DNA of 64,000 bases. Source: Hyperoodon ampullatus (taxonomy: Eukaryota > Chordata > Mammalia > Artiodactyla > Ziphiidae). A program made the translations under genes and the position numbers. Under the pieces are notes generated by a model. It was not told the DNA's origin. It saw nothing but the letters and a program-made list of their open reading frames with translations, and did not search any database. Below, piece by piece: positions 62,871-64,000 of the stretch; position 1 is the stretch's first letter, and the number at the start of each line of letters is the position of its first letter. Location of the stretch: contig CATKHW010000008.1 of the NCBI GenBank assembly GCA_949752795.1, positions 372,001-436,000 on the forward strand, read 5' to 3'.

Positions 62871-64000
62871 TTTCTTTTTTTTCCTTTTCCACCTTTATTG
62901 GAGTATAATTGCTTTACAATGGAGTGTTAGTTTCTGCTGTATAACAAAGTGAATCAGCTATACATATACAGATATCACCAGATCGCCTCCCTCTTGCATC
63001 TCCTTCCCACACTCCATATCCCACCCTTTTAGGTGGTCACAAAGCACCGAGCTGACCTCCCTGTTCTATGTGGCTGCTTCCCAGTAGCTATCAGTATTAC
63101 ATGTGGTAATGTATTTATGTCCATGCCACTCTCTCACTTCGTCCCATCTTACCCATCCCCCTTCCGGTGTCCTAAAGTCCTTTCCCTATGTCTGTGGCCT
63201 TAATCCTGTCCTGCCACTAGGTTCTTCAAAATCTTTTTTTTTCCTCATTAGATTCCGTATATCTCTGTTAACATACAGTATTTGTTTTTCCCTTTCTGAC
63301 TTACTTCACTGTGTAGGACAGATTCTAAGTCCATCCACCTCAGTGCAAATAACTCAGTTTTGCTTCTTTTTATGGCTGAGTGATATTCCATTGTATATAT
63401 GTGCCATATCTTCCTTATCCATTCATCTGTCCATGGACACTTAGGTTGCTTCCATATCCTTGCTATTGTAAATATAGTTGAAATGAACATTTTTGTACAT
63501 AACTCTTTTTGAATTATGGTTTTCGCAAGGCAAATGCCCAGTAGTTGGATTGTTGTGTCCTTTGGTACTTCTATTGTTAGTTATTTAAAGGAACCTCCGT
63601 AGTGTTCTCCCTAGTGCCCATGTCAATTTACCTTCCTACCCACAGTGCAAGTGTGTTCCCTTTTCTCCAATAAAGGCCTCTCCAGCATTTATTGTTTTGT
63701 AGATTTTTTTGATGATTGCCACTCTGACTGCTGTGAGGTGATACCTCACGGTAGTTTGGATTTGCATTTCTCTAATGATTAGTGATGTTCAGCATTCTTT
63801 CATGTGTTTCTTGGCAATCTGTATATCTTCTTTGGAGAAATGTCTATTTAGGTCTTCTGCCCGTTTTTGGATTGGGTTGTTTGTTTTTGTGATATTGAGC
63901 TACATGAGGTGCTTGTAAAGTTTGGAGATTAATCCTTTGTCAATTGCTTCATTTGAAAATATTTTCTCCCATTCTGAGGTTTGTTTTTGCATCTTGTTTA
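62871..64000 (-). mobile_element. Second L1, antisense, inserted into the first; cut by window edge
   Basis: Poly-T (about 62,871-62,883) is followed by CCACCTTTATTGGAGTATAA, GCTTTACAATGGAGTG and AACAAAGTGAATCAGC, the reversed 3' end of the L1 family common in whales and other cetartiodactyls. Next come GGTGGTCACAAAGCACCGAG (63,032) and GGCTGAGTGATATTCC (63,374), then ORF2 sequence to the edge. The minus strand encodes IYTMEYHSAIKRSKTE at the ORF2 end. Frameshifts are present. Its 5' part lies beyond the window. Confidence 0.9.

Noticed and set aside
52757..64000. tRNA, rRNA or small RNA genes and tRNA-derived SINEs
   Set aside because: I looked for box A/box B type promoters and cloverleaf-like segments and found none that I could support by eye.

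Overview
This is a mammalian nuclear DNA window with no intact protein-coding gene that I can support. The LINE-1 sequence near the right edge, including its 3' end on the minus strand, looks like the young L1 of even-toed ungulates and whales. I therefore infer a cetartiodactyl, most likely a whale or dolphin. That assignment rests on remembered family features, not on a search.

Positions 1 to about 52,756 are one uninterrupted, head-to-tail minisatellite array. The unit is 24-26 bp (first half about TGCTCCATGACCC, second half TTGTCATCACAA), always in the same orientation. No transposon was recognised inside it, and it runs off the left edge of the window. On top of the short unit there is a loose higher-order order. 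Marked variant units recur every 1-4 kb, and kilobase-scale blocks are duplicated at constant offsets (about 2.76, 3.01, 13.3, 19.4 and 20.9 kb). These clear block duplications lie in the left 28.5 kb. The right 24 kb, next to the array edge, is more scrambled and diverged.

From 52,768 to about 57,170 lies a second, unrelated tandem family: two full copies and one partial copy of a unit of about 1.74-1.75 kb. Each full copy contains an old, reversed L1 3' segment. The unit length is close to the published length of the common cetacean satellite in non-delphinoid whales, but I cannot confirm sequence identity.

From about 57,190 to 61,440 there is a mosaic. It holds an old L1 scrap, an exon-like stretch with a broken frame, a heavily deleted gammaretrovirus-like endogenous retrovirus on the minus strand (reverse transcriptase, RNase H region, transmembrane envelope piece, LTR-like end), a three-copy 66-73 bp repeat, and a promoter-like/first-exon-like stretch of low confidence.

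From about 61,500 to the end there are two minus-strand L1 elements. The second appears to be inserted into the first and runs off the right edge.

Nothing here forms an operon or pathway. The interest is in the biology of the array: its size, its two levels of order, its embedded palindromes and its junction with a second tandem family.
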